Shown one piece after another: positions 1-7,106 of a DNA stretch of 18,461 nucleotides. The stretch is from Alphaproteobacteria bacterium. GTDB lineage: Bacteria > Pseudomonadota > Alphaproteobacteria > UBA828. Position 1 is the stretch's first letter; every line of letters starts with the position of its first letter. Location: positions 1-18,461 of the forward strand of contig JAUVWK010000014.1 in NCBI GenBank assembly GCA_030604165.1, read 5' to 3'. The position numbers and the translations under genes are program-made. Under the pieces are notes generated by a model that saw nothing but the letters and a program-made list of their open reading frames with translations, did no database searches and was not told the origin of the DNA.

Positions 1-619
1 CGAAGTTGGGGTCGAGCACCACCGGTATCCAGGCGGCCGGATCGGGGCCCAAGTCGCCGAGCCCGCTCAAGGGCAGGGTCTCGGGCTGCGCCAGAACCCA
101 GAGATGGCCACCGCTCCAGAAAAGCGCACTGGCGACACCGAACCAGAGCACCAGCGCCGGCGAATAGGTCAACACCACGCTGCCCATGAGCACGAAGACA
201 TAGAGAAAGTTTTCCCAGTGCAGCAGCAGAGCCGGCGGCAACGCATAGGCTGCTAAGGGGTTCGGCACGACGAGGATAAAGGTCAGCAGGCAGATATCTA
301 GAAGCGAGGCGCTGTATTTGTGCCAAGGCCGCGAGAGGCGCGATTCGGCGAGCCGCCAATGGGCCACGCCGAGCAAGGCGAAGACGAACATGATCGCCAG
401 GAAATAGCCGACCGTGGCGGCGCCCGAGTCCCAGTTTTGCAGCGTCACCCAAATGGCGATGACACCGAGCGCGTCGAGCCGGGCGTGGGTCGCCAGGCGA
501 ATGCCGCGGCGCTCCTCCTTCGCGAACGCGGCCTCGATCCGCGCCTGCGGCGTCGCGCGCCGGATCGGCACCCGAGGGTCGGCTGTCGATGGACCGAGAG
601 CGAGGGCCTGTTCCGCCAT
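1..619 (-). CDS. Membrane protein, N-terminal part (probable adenylate/guanylate cyclase), truncated by window edge
   Basis: An open frame runs from an ATG at 619 off the left edge without a stop, giving 206 codons. The first 45 residues are polar and charged. Hydrophobic stretches follow at about residues 48-60, 70-87, 105-128 and 136-170, so this is a membrane domain of four or more helices, rich in Trp. The arrangement (short cytoplasmic N-terminus with an EERRG motif at 36-40, then a compact helical bundle) resembles, from memory, the membrane sensor half of alphaproteobacterial class III adenylate/guanylate cyclases. The catalytic domain would lie outside the window, so that name is inference. 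A weak Shine-Dalgarno (AAAGGG) lies about 7 bases before the ATG. It lies 91 bases downstream of the CoA-transferase stop on the same strand, and I see no convincing terminator between them. Confidence 0.6.
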   Translation of the reverse strand, partial: MAEQALALGPSTADPRVPIRRATPQARIEAAFAKEERRGIRLATHARLDALGVIAIWVTLQNWDSGAATVGYFLAIMFVFALLGVAHWRLAESRLSRPWHKYSASLLDICLLTFILVVPNPLAAYALPPALLLHWENFLYVFVLMGSVVLTYSPALVLWFGVASALFWSGGHLWVLAQPETLPLSGLGDLGPDPAAWIPVVLDPNF

Positions 620-710
620 GATGCGCCCTTTCGCGGAGCTCGTGTGAGGCCTGACGCCGCGAGAATAGGCCGGGCGGAGCCGCGCGGCAAAGGCGGGCTG
701 GGCTTGGCCG

Positions 711-1934
711 CTAGATCACCCCCTGCTCCTGCAGTGCCGCGATCTCCGCGTCGGAGAGGCCGAGCTCGCCGCCATAGACCTCCCGGTTGGCGTTGCCGAG
801 CGGCGGTCCGAGGCTGGCGATGCGCCCCGGCGTGGCCGAGAGCCGCGGCAGCACGTTGGGCACCGCCACCTCTTCGCCGGTTTCAGGCTCAGTCATGCCG
901 ACGATGGTTTGGCGCGCCTTATATTGCGGATCCGCAAAGGTTTCGGCGATGGAATAGATCGGCGCGATCGGCACGTCGCCGGCGACGCATTTCTCCATCA
1001 GCTGCGTGCGCGGCATGGAGAGCGTGAAGGCGCTGACCAGGCCATCGACGTCGTCGCGGTTCTCGACCCGCTTGGCCGCCGTGCGGTAGCGCGCGTCGTC
1101 GGCGAGCGCGGGCCGGCCCAGAACCTCGGCCATGCGCGCCCACATCTTGTCGCTGGTGCAGGCGATGGCGACCCACTCGCCGTCGCCGCACTCGAAATGA
1201 CCGTGCGGGCAGACATTGGCGGTGCCGAGGCCGAGCCGGGGGCGGACGAAGCCGGTGGCGGCGTAAAGCGGCGCCATCTCGTCGAGCACGCGGAAGATGG
1301 ATTCGTAAAGCGCGACGTCGATCTCCTGACCCTTGCCGGTCGCCGCCCGCGCGCGCAGCGCCAGCAAGACGCCGACCGCGCCGTAGAGGCCCGAGATGTA
1401 GTCGGCGAGCGAGGTCGAGCCCGGCGTCAGCGGCGGCCCGCCCGGCATGCCGGTGAGATAGCTGAGCCCGCCGAAGGCGTGGGCGATGCGGGCGAAGCCG
1501 GGCCGGTCCTTGTAAGGCCCGTCTTGGCCATAGCCCGAGATGCGCAACAAGACCAGCCCGGGATTGAGCGCGCTGAGCACGTCGTAGCCGAGGCCCCATT
1601 TCTCCAGCGTGCCGGGGCGGAAGTTCTCGCACGCCGCGTCGGCGTTGGCGATCAAGCGCTTGAACAGGGCGGCGCCGTCGGGCTTGCGCAAATCGAGCGT
1701 GATCGACTTCTTGTTGCGTTGCTCCGAGAGCCAACAGTAGCCGTCGCCGCGCCGGCTCGGCGTGCCGAAGGCGCGCAAGGGGTCGCCGTGCCCGGGCTGC
1801 TCCACCTTGATCACCTCGGCGCCGAATTCGCTCAGGATGGCGGCGGTAAACGGGCCCGCGATAAAGGTCGCGAGATCGAGCACCCGAATGCCGGCGAGCG
1901 GCAAGCCGGTCGCGTTGTCTTTGCGGTCGCTCAT
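711..1934 (-). CDS. CaiB/BaiF family (class III) CoA-transferase
   Basis: A 407-residue protein, the usual length for formyl-CoA-transferase-like enzymes, which move CoA between carboxylic acids through aspartyl-CoA intermediates. It opens with the family N-terminus (LPLAGIRVLDLATFIAGPF, residues 11-29), then GAEVIKVEQPGHGDPLR at 38-54, NKKSITLDL at 74-82 and ENFRPGTLEKWGLGY at 103-117. Asp178 in the SLADYISGLYGA segment aligns with the catalytic Asp of the family. The frame stays open upstream to 2111, but that extension is low-complexity and lacks family similarity, so the ATG at 1934 is chosen. A TTGACA (1967-1972, minus strand) is a possible -35 element, but the -10 is poor. The acid substrate cannot be read from sequence. 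It diverges from dihydropyrimidinase, and a role with 3-carbon acids from pyrimidine breakdown is possible but unproven. Confidence 0.9.
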   Translation of the reverse strand: MSDRKDNATGLPLAGIRVLDLATFIAGPFTAAILSEFGAEVIKVEQPGHGDPLRAFGTPSRRGDGYCWLSEQRNKKSITLDLRKPDGAALFKRLIANADAACENFRPGTLEKWGLGYDVLSALNPGLVLLRISGYGQDGPYKDRPGFARIAHAFGGLSYLTGMPGGPPLTPGSTSLADYISGLYGAVGVLLALRARAATGKGQEIDVALYESIFRVLDEMAPLYAATGFVRPRLGLGTANVCPHGHFECGDGEWVAIACTSDKMWARMAEVLGRPALADDARYRTAAKRVENRDDVDGLVSAFTLSMPRTQLMEKCVAGDVPIAPIYSIAETFADPQYKARQTIVGMTEPETGEEVAVPNVLPRLSATPGRIASLGPPLGNANREVYGGELGLSDAEIAALQEQGVI

Positions 1935-2013
1935 GGGCGCGCATGAAAGCCGGTCTTTCGGTTGCCTGTCAATCGGCCGGCTTGGCGGCCGTCCCGGCGT
2001 TCGACGTGGGGTG

Positions 2014-2041
2014 TTGTATGGGCGAAGCAATAGGCTAACAT
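2014..2041 (+). promoter_or_regulatory. Possible sigma70-type promoter for dihydropyrimidinase
   Basis: TTGTAT (2014-2019) and TAACAT (2036-2041) are separated by 16 bases, upstream of the dihydropyrimidinase. This is a moderate match to -35/-10 consensus in otherwise GC-rich DNA. The resulting leader would include the hairpin at 2073-2100. Confidence 0.25.
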
Positions 2042-2072
2042 CGGATTGAGATTTTCTGGCATGCCAAGTCGG

Positions 2073-2100
2073 GCCCGGTGCGCCGGTCGGCGCGCCGGGC
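2073..2100 (+). promoter_or_regulatory. Strong stem-loop in dihydropyrimidinase leader
   Basis: Bases 2073-2084 pair with 2089-2100 in a 12-bp stem (one G-U wobble at 2079/2094) closed by a GGTC loop. It ends 31 bases before the dihydropyrimidinase ATG. No T-run follows, so it is not a classical terminator. It could be a leader RNA structure, or, as DNA, an imperfect operator palindrome between divergent genes. Confidence 0.45.
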
Positions 2101-2131
2101 GAGACGAACAAGAGGCGGGAGGAACGGACTC

Positions 2132-3586
2132 ATGTCATTGCTGATCAAGGGCGGCACGGTCGTCACGGCCGACGAGACCTATCGGGCCGACGTCTATTGC
2201 GCCGACGGCAAGATTCAGGCGATCGGCGAAAACCTCGACGTGCCCGCGGGCGCGGCGACGGCGGACGCCGACGAAGCCTACGTGATGCCGGGCGGCATCG
2301 ACCCTCACACCCACATGGAACTGCCGTTCATGGCCACGGTGACGAGCGACGATTTCTTCACCGGCCCGTGCGCGGGGCTGGCCGGTGGCACCACCATGAT
2401 TATCGACTTCGTGATTCCGGCGCCGGACGAGCGGCCGTTGGACGCCTACATGACGTGGCGCGAACGGGCGACCAAGGCGCCGAGCGACTATTCGTTCCAT
2501 GTCGCGATCACCAATTGGAACGAGCAGATCCACGAGGATATGGGGATTCTGACCCGCGAGCATGGAGTCAACAGTTTCAAGCACTTCATGGCCTACAAGG
2601 GCGCCATCATGCTCAACGACGAGGCCCTGCTCAACAGCTTCGACCGCTGCCAGGAGCTCGGCGCGTTGTGCACGGTGCACGCGGAGAATGGCGAGCTGGT
2701 TTATTACATGCAGCAGAAGCTGCTGGCGATGGGCATCACCGGGCCGGAAGGCCACGCCCAGTCGCGCCCGCCCGCGGTCGAGGGCGAGGCCACCAACCGG
2801 GCGATCCGCATCGCCCAGGCGGTGGACGCGCCGATCTATATCGTGCACGTCTCGTGCAAGGAGTCGCTCGCCGCGATCGTGCGGGCGCGGAGCGAGGGGT
2901 TGCCGGTGTTCGGCGAGTGCCTGGCGCAGCATCTCATGATCGACGAGGCGACCCATTATCTGCCCGATTTCGCCGCCGCGGCGGCGCATGTGATGAGCCC
3001 GCCGTTCCGCACCAAGGAGCATCGCGAGGCGCTCTGGCAGGGGTTGCAGGCCGGCAGCCTGCAAACCACGGCGACCGATCACTGCGCCTTCTGCGCGCCG
3101 CAAAAGGCCCTCGGCAAGGACGATTTCAGCATGATCCCGAACGGCTGCGGCGGTATCGAGGACCGCCTCTCGGTGCTGTGGGATCAGGGCGTGCGCACCG
3201 GCAAGCTGACGCCGAACGACTTCGTGCGGATAACCTCGACGGCGACGGCGCAGATCTTCAACGTCTATCCCCGCAAGGGCGCGATCAAGGTCGGCTCCGA
3301 CGCCGATATCGTGATCTTCGACCCCAACGCCTCGCGCACGATCTCGTACAAGACCCACCATCAGGCCATGGACTTCAATCTCTACGAGGGCATGACCGTC
3401 ACCGGCATCGCCCGCAACACCATCAGCCAGGGCAAGGTGCTGTGGGACGGCAACGACTTTCTGGTGGAGAAGGGCGTCGGCCGTTATGTCGACCGGCCCA
3501 CCTTCTCGCCGGTGTTCGAGGCGGTGAAGACGGCCAAGGCTTTGCGGGAGCCGCGCAAGGTGGAGCGCGCGGCGGCGGCCGAATAA
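2132..3586 (+). CDS. hydA: Dihydropyrimidinase (D-hydantoinase type)
   Basis: This 484-residue cytoplasmic amidohydrolase reversibly hydrolyses dihydrouracil and dihydrothymine to N-carbamoyl-beta-amino acids, the second step of reductive pyrimidine degradation. Every ligand of the binuclear metal site is present at the positions expected for the family: His59 and His61 (GIDPHTHME), the carboxylated Lys150 (VNSFKHFMAYKG), His183 (VHAENGEL), His239 (YIVHVSCKES) and Asp316 (TATDHCAF). The ATG at 2132 has a strong Shine-Dalgarno (GGGAGGAA), and homology starts at MSLLIKGGTVVTAD; the frame continues to 2078 but runs through the hairpin. Downstream, 32 bases separate it from a methyltransferase-like gene. 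Carbamoyl-amidase candidates lie at 11025-14701. Bacterial hydantoinases of this family often accept 5-substituted hydantoins, so the substrate could be broader. The conserved metal site argues for an active enzyme. Confidence 0.95.
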   Translation: MSLLIKGGTVVTADETYRADVYCADGKIQAIGENLDVPAGAATADADEAYVMPGGIDPHTHMELPFMATVTSDDFFTGPCAGLAGGTTMIIDFVIPAPDERPLDAYMTWRERATKAPSDYSFHVAITNWNEQIHEDMGILTREHGVNSFKHFMAYKGAIMLNDEALLNSFDRCQELGALCTVHAENGELVYYMQQKLLAMGITGPEGHAQSRPPAVEGEATNRAIRIAQAVDAPIYIVHVSCKESLAAIVRARSEGLPVFGECLAQHLMIDEATHYLPDFAAAAAHVMSPPFRTKEHREALWQGLQAGSLQTTATDHCAFCAPQKALGKDDFSMIPNGCGGIEDRLSVLWDQGVRTGKLTPNDFVRITSTATAQIFNVYPRKGAIKVGSDADIVIFDPNASRTISYKTHHQAMDFNLYEGMTVTGIARNTISQGKVLWDGNDFLVEKGVGRYVDRPTFSPVFEAVKTAKALREPRKVERAAAAE

Positions 3587-3618
3587 CGCGCGGCATAGCG
3601 CGAGCCGGAAGGGGGGCC

Positions 3619-4089
3619 GTGGCCGCGGAGAGCAAGAACATCCCCGGTGTCATCGCCCCGCCGCCGCTGCTCTATCTCGGGTTTTTGGCGCTTGGGGTCG
3701 GCCTGAATTTCGCCTGGCCGTCGGGCGCGGTCCCCGGCCTCGTGCAGGCGCCGCTCGGGGGCGCGATGATCGCCCTCGGCTTCGCCGTGATCGGCGTGGC
3801 GTTTCGCCAGTTCCGCAAGGCCAAGACCAATATCGAGCCCTACAAGGAAACCACCGCTCTGGTCACGGGCGGGCTGTTCCGGCTCTCCCGCAACCCGATT
3901 TATGTAGCCATGAGCCTGATTTATGCGGGCCTCGGCATCCTGCTCGACAACCTTTGGATCCTCGGTTTGCTCGCGCCGCTCTTCGTCGTCATCCGCTATG
4001 GCGTGATCGCCCGCGAGGAGCGTTACCTGGAGGGCAAGTTCGCCGAGTCTTACCAGCGCTATCGGGCCACGGTGCGCCGCTGGCTGTAG
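3619..4089 (+). CDS. Isoprenylcysteine carboxyl methyltransferase-like membrane protein
   Basis: A 156-residue integral membrane protein starting at GTG 3619 behind a GGAAGGGGGG Shine-Dalgarno. Hydrophobic helices are visible at about residues 15-33, 46-62, 96-110 and 112-130. The C-terminal half has the ICMT/phospholipid-methyltransferase signature: GLFRLSRNPIYVAM at 85-98, then REERYLEGKFAESYQRYRA at 132-150, ending in a basic RRWL. These bind S-adenosylmethionine and methylate small or lipid substrates in the membrane. Bacteria lack CAAX prenylated proteins in general, so the acceptor is unknown. It follows dihydropyrimidinase by 32 bases and could be co-transcribed, but no metabolic link is evident. 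It converges with the ArsR-rhodanese gene (12-base gap). Confidence 0.8.
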   Translation: MAAESKNIPGVIAPPPLLYLGFLALGVGLNFAWPSGAVPGLVQAPLGGAMIALGFAVIGVAFRQFRKAKTNIEPYKETTALVTGGLFRLSRNPIYVAMSLIYAGLGILLDNLWILGLLAPLFVVIRYGVIAREERYLEGKFAESYQRYRATVRRWL

Positions 4090-4101
4090 CGCGGCTTTCG
4101 T

Positions 4102-4773
4102 TTAATCGCTGGCCGGCCCCGCTTCGACCGGGAGCCCCGCGGCCTTCCATTCGGGGTAGCCGTCGTCGAGCCGGCGGGCCTCGAAGCCGCGTTTTCTGAG
4201 CAATGCCACGGCCTCGAAGGAGAGGACACAATAGGGCCCGCGGCAATAGGCGATCACTTCCTGGCCCGCTGGAATATCGCCTAGCCTCTCCCCGAGTTCC
4301 TTCACCGTGATGTTGAGCGCCCCTGGCACATGGCCGGCTGCGAACTCCTCGGGCGGCCGCACATCGAGGATCGTCACCAAACCGTCCTGCATACGCGCCA
4401 CCAGCTCTTCGCGCGACAGGGCCTCGAGGCTGTCGCGTTCGCGGAAATACCCCGACACGACGCGGTCCACCTCGGCCAAGTTGCGCTCGGCGATGCGCCT
4501 GAGCGATGCGATGAGCTTCACCACTTCGTCATCGGCAAGCCGGTAGAAGACGTGCTTGCCGTCTTTTCTGGCGTCGACCAGGCCGGCGCGCCGCAGCTGC
4601 TGCAGGTGCTGCGAGACATTGCCGAAGGTCAGCCGGGACAGCCGGGTCAGCGCTTCGACGCTGCGCTCATCCTGTGCCAGAAGCTCCAGAAGCTCTAGCC
4701 TATGGCCGTTGCCCAGCGCTTTGGCAACGGTGGCGAAGGTGTTGAAAAGCCTGCGTTTCGGGTCGTCGGTCAT
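4102..4773 (-). CDS. ArsR/SmtB-family repressor fused to a rhodanese domain
   Basis: A 223-residue two-domain protein. Residues about 8-95 form an ArsR winged helix (LGNGHRLELLELLAQ at 20-34; recognition region GNVSQHLQQLRRAGLV at 51-66; wing DGKHVFYRL at 71-79). Residues about 115-218 form a rhodanese domain with LDVRPPEEFAAGHVPGA at 136-152 and a catalytic-type loop CRGPYC at 177-182. The only cysteines are Cys177 and Cys182, both in the rhodanese domain. The DNA-binding half lacks the paired cysteines of the persulfide-sensing BigR/SqrR repressors. The inference is that it controls the divergent sulfur operon and itself, sensing sulfane sulfur through the rhodanese loop. It lies divergent from the persulfide dioxygenase across an operator-like region. 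The ATG at 4773 has only a weak Shine-Dalgarno. Domain calls are firm; the ligand is inferred. Confidence 0.9.
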   Translation of the reverse strand: MTDDPKRRLFNTFATVAKALGNGHRLELLELLAQDERSVEALTRLSRLTFGNVSQHLQQLRRAGLVDARKDGKHVFYRLADDEVVKLIASLRRIAERNLAEVDRVVSGYFRERDSLEALSREELVARMQDGLVTILDVRPPEEFAAGHVPGALNITVKELGERLGDIPAGQEVIAYCRGPYCVLSFEAVALLRKRGFEARRLDDGYPEWKAAGLPVEAGPASD

Positions 4774-4780
4774 GCCGTGC

Positions 4781-4809
4781 TTGACTTTCTGGCGACAACA
4801 TTCTATTAT
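4781..4809 (+). promoter_or_regulatory. Sigma70-type promoter for the sulfur operon
   Basis: TTGACT (4781-4786) and TATTAT (4804-4809) are separated by exactly 17 bases, a near-consensus -35/-10 pair directed toward the persulfide dioxygenase. The -10 box lies inside the AT-rich palindromes, so a bound repressor would block it. The predicted transcript has a leader of about 190 bases. Confidence 0.65.
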
Positions 4810-4823
4810 TCAATAGAATAATA
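4800..4823. promoter_or_regulatory. Two overlapping AT-rich palindromes, probable repressor operator
   Basis: Two perfect 8-bp inverted repeats with 4-base spacers overlap: 4800-4807 with 4812-4819 (ATTCTATT/AATAGAAT), and 4804-4811 with 4816-4823 (TATTATTC/GAATAATA). They cover both divergent -10 boxes. ATTC/GAAT ends recall, from memory, operator elements of sulfide/persulfide-responsive ArsR repressors (SqrR/BigR), although the spacing here differs. They are the obvious binding site for the adjacent ArsR-rhodanese protein. Confidence 0.65.
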
Positions 4824-4845
4824 AATTATTCCTTCTGAAAGTCAA
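4818..4845 (-). promoter_or_regulatory. Sigma70-type promoter for the ArsR-rhodanese gene
   Basis: Read on the minus strand, TTGACT (4845-4840) and TATTAT (4823-4818) are separated by 16 bases. This is nearly the mirror image of the plus-strand promoter; the two -35 regions share the 9-base TTGACTTTC. The predicted leader to the regulator ATG is about 40 bases. Position within the operator implies autoregulation. Confidence 0.55.
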
Positions 4846-4877
4846 GGCGCGTGCCCTCGGGAGTCTCACACAACCCA

Positions 4878-5009
4878 ATGGCTCGATCCATCTCTTGTTT
4901 GCCCGACACGTATCGTAGGTGCATGGCTGGTTGGCCAAGGGGCGGCGCCGTAAATTGGCGGGTGCAGGGCCTGCCGGTGGAAATCTCACCAACGGAGGTG
5001 CAGGGATGA
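4878..5009 (+). CDS. Possible 43-residue leader ORF overlapping the dioxygenase start
   Basis: An ATG at 4878 opens a 43-codon frame in the operon leader whose TGA (5007-5009) overlaps the dioxygenase ATG as ATGA, the arrangement typical of translational coupling. It contains two Cys and several Trp and Pro residues. No good Shine-Dalgarno precedes it, and I recognise no family. The dioxygenase has its own ribosome binding site, so this may be fortuitous. Confidence 0.15.
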   Translation: MARSISCLPDTYRRCMAGWPRGGAVNWRVQGLPVEISPTEVQG

Positions 5010-5749
5010 TCTTCAAACCGTTCTACGCGTTCGAGACCGGATGCGCGAGTTACGTGTTCGGCTGCGGCAGCTTGGCCAAATGCGCCGTGGTCGATCCTTT
5101 GGAGCGCACCGTGGACGAGTACATCGCGTTCGCCGAGGCCAAGGAGATGCGCATCACCCACGTGCTCGAGACCCATGTCCACGCCGACCATCGCTCGGGT
5201 GGGCGCGCGCTCGCCGAGCGGACGGGTGCGTCCTATTGCCTGCACCGTTCGGCAAAGGTCGGTTTCCCGTTCGAGCCGCTCGAGGACGGGCAGGATATTG
5301 AGTTAGGCAACACGCGTGTGACGGTGCTCCACACACCAGGTCACACGCCGGAGAGTGTCTGCTATGTCGTCGCGGACCTGCGGCGGGGGCCCGAACCGTG
5401 GTTTGTACTCACGGGAGACACCCTCTTCGTCGGTGCGGTCGGCCGGCCCGACCTCCCTGGCCACGCCAGAGAGAACGCCGCTCGGCTGTACGACAGCCTC
5501 CATCGGAAGGTGCTCACGCTGCCTGAAACGCTGGAGGTCTATCCCGGCCATTTCTCGGGCTCGGTCTGTGGGGCCGGCATGAGTGGCAAGCCGTCCACCA
5601 CGTTGGCTTTCGAGAATCGCTTCAATCCGTTGCTTGGCCTGGACCGTGACGCGTTCGTCGAGGCGATCGCGGATGTCCCGCCCAAGCCGGCCGACATGAA
5701 CGCCATTATCCAGTTCAATCAGGGCCGAAATCTAAATGAGACAGCCTAA
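5006..5749 (+). CDS. ETHE1-like persulfide dioxygenase (metallo-beta-lactamase fold)
   Basis: This 247-residue MBL-fold protein lacks a signal peptide. It shows THVHADH at 56-62, HTPGHTPES at 109-117, TGDTLFVGAVGRPDLPG at 136-152, YPGH at 179-182 and GMSGKPSTT at 191-199. His57, His113 and Asp138 correspond to the His-His-Asp mononuclear iron site of ETHE1 enzymes, which oxidise glutathione persulfide to sulfite and glutathione. The ATG at 5006 is preceded by GGAGG at good spacing; an in-frame GTG at 4919 adds only a basic, family-unrelated extension. It is first in the sulfur operon, next to an ArsR-family repressor, a pairing also seen for the Blh protein in BigR operons. A glyoxalase II is the main alternative, but the context and the C-terminal GMSGKPSTT region favour persulfide dioxygenase. 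Confidence 0.85.
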   Translation: MIFKPFYAFETGCASYVFGCGSLAKCAVVDPLERTVDEYIAFAEAKEMRITHVLETHVHADHRSGGRALAERTGASYCLHRSAKVGFPFEPLEDGQDIELGNTRVTVLHTPGHTPESVCYVVADLRRGPEPWFVLTGDTLFVGAVGRPDLPGHARENAARLYDSLHRKVLTLPETLEVYPGHFSGSVCGAGMSGKPSTTLAFENRFNPLLGLDRDAFVEAIADVPPKPADMNAIIQFNQGRNLNETA

Positions 5750-5773
5750 GGCTATTGGCCGGAGCCAAATGCG

Positions 5774-7102
5774 ATGAGCCACCGCGCGCCGTCGATGCAG
5801 GATGAATACCGGGAGTATACCCACGGCATCCGGGCGAACCTGGGCCAGTTCAGCCAGCAGCTCCTGCAGGTCTTTTTCGTCGGCCTGACGATCGGGCTGC
5901 AGCGCAACGTCGTGCCGGCCCTGGCGGAGCAGGAGTTCGGCGTATCGGCCGGCTCCTTCACGCTGCTGATGGCCTTCATCATCAGCTTTGGCTTCGTCAA
6001 GGGGGCGATGAATTTCGTCGCCGGCCGCCTCTCAGAAAAGGTCGGCCGACGCAAGGTGCTGCTGTGGGGTTGGCTATTCGCGCTGCCGATCCCCTTTATC
6101 ATCCTCTTTGCGCCTTCATGGGGCTGGATCGTCGCGGCCAACGTGCTGCTCGGCATCAACCAGGGCTTCGCCTGGTCGATGACCGTGACCAGCAAGGTCG
6201 ACATCACGCGCGCCGAGCAGCGCGGGCTGGCGACGGGCTTCAACGAGTTCGCCGGCTATGGCGGCGTCGCCATCGCCGGGCTGGCTACCGGCTATCTCGC
6301 GGTCGATTTCGACCCGCGCTGGAGCCTCTTCGTCTTTGGCCTCGTTATCATTGCCGTGGCTCTCGTCACCGCATATGTCTTCGCCAAGGACACCTTGCCT
6401 TGGGCGCGGGCGGAGGCCGCGGCGCACGCGAGTGGCCGTCATGCGGGCCCGACGCCGCGCTTTCCCGAGACCGTCTCCGACCACCCGTCGACCTGGGAAA
6501 TCTTTGCGCTCGTCACCTTCCGGCACCGTACGTTCTCTGCTCTCTCCCAGGCCGGCTGTGTGGAAAAGTTCGTCGACGCCCTGGTTTGGGCTTTTTTCCC
6601 GGTTTATCTGCGCGGGCACGGCCTGTCGTTGCCAGAGATCGGTTGGGTGGTGGGCGTCTACGGCATGGTGTGGGGCGCGAGCCAGCTGTGGACCGGGCCG
6701 CTATCCGATCAACTCGGTCGCAAGATCCCGATCGTGCTTGGCATGTGGATCGCGGGTGCCGGCATCGTGGTCACGATTCTGGTGCAGGGCATTTTTGCCT
6801 GGTGCGTCGCCGCCGCCATCACCGGCGTTGGCATGGCCTTGCTCTATCCCACATTGATCGCCGCCGTGAGCGACATATCCCATCCCAATTGGCGCGGCTC
6901 GAGCCTCGGCGGCTACCGCTTTTGGCGCGACGCCGGCTATGGCATAGGCGCGCTGCTCATCGGGCTGATCGCCGACGCCACGGGCAGCATGGTCGCGGGG
7001 TTCTGGTTCGTCGCCGCGGCCATGGGATTGTCGGGGCTCTGGGTGTTGGTCGCCGCCGCGGAGACCCATCCGCGGCTCAACCCGGCACCCGAGAAGGTGT
7101 AA
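5774..7102 (+). CDS. Major facilitator superfamily transporter
   Basis: A 442-residue inner-membrane protein with about 12 hydrophobic helices. The MFS motif A appears in both halves: GRLSEKVGRRK at 84-94 and GPLSDQLGRK at 308-317. A charged cytoplasmic loop with many Ala and His lies at about 205-245 between the two six-helix halves. The N-terminus is soluble for about 25 residues. It begins 24 bases after the dioxygenase stop, with GGAG about 10 bases upstream of the ATG, and ends four bases before the rhodanese GTG, so co-transcription is very likely. The substrate is not readable. Given the neighbours, an inorganic or organic sulfur compound, perhaps sulfite made by the dioxygenase, is the inferred cargo. 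A drug or metabolite exporter cannot be excluded. Confidence 0.85.
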   Translation: MSHRAPSMQDEYREYTHGIRANLGQFSQQLLQVFFVGLTIGLQRNVVPALAEQEFGVSAGSFTLLMAFIISFGFVKGAMNFVAGRLSEKVGRRKVLLWGWLFALPIPFIILFAPSWGWIVAANVLLGINQGFAWSMTVTSKVDITRAEQRGLATGFNEFAGYGGVAIAGLATGYLAVDFDPRWSLFVFGLVIIAVALVTAYVFAKDTLPWARAEAAAHASGRHAGPTPRFPETVSDHPSTWEIFALVTFRHRTFSALSQAGCVEKFVDALVWAFFPVYLRGHGLSLPEIGWVVGVYGMVWGASQLWTGPLSDQLGRKIPIVLGMWIAGAGIVVTILVQGIFAWCVAAAITGVGMALLYPTLIAAVSDISHPNWRGSSLGGYRFWRDAGYGIGALLIGLIADATGSMVAGFWFVAAAMGLSGLWVLVAAAETHPRLNPAPEKV

Positions 7103-7106
7103 GGCC

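Noticed and set aside
909..1946. Long plus-strand frame opposite the CoA-transferase
   Set aside because: It is rich in Arg, Ala and Gly with no family motif, and lies antisense to a well-supported gene; a GC-bias shadow.
1935..2111. N-terminal extension of the CoA-transferase
   Set aside because: The frame is open, but the extra 59 residues are Pro/Arg-rich and precede the family N-terminus; it would also run through the divergent regulatory region and hairpin.
2135..3361. Long minus-strand frame opposite dihydropyrimidinase
   Set aside because: Antisense to a gene with all catalytic ligands; its translation is His/Arg-rich without recognisable motifs.
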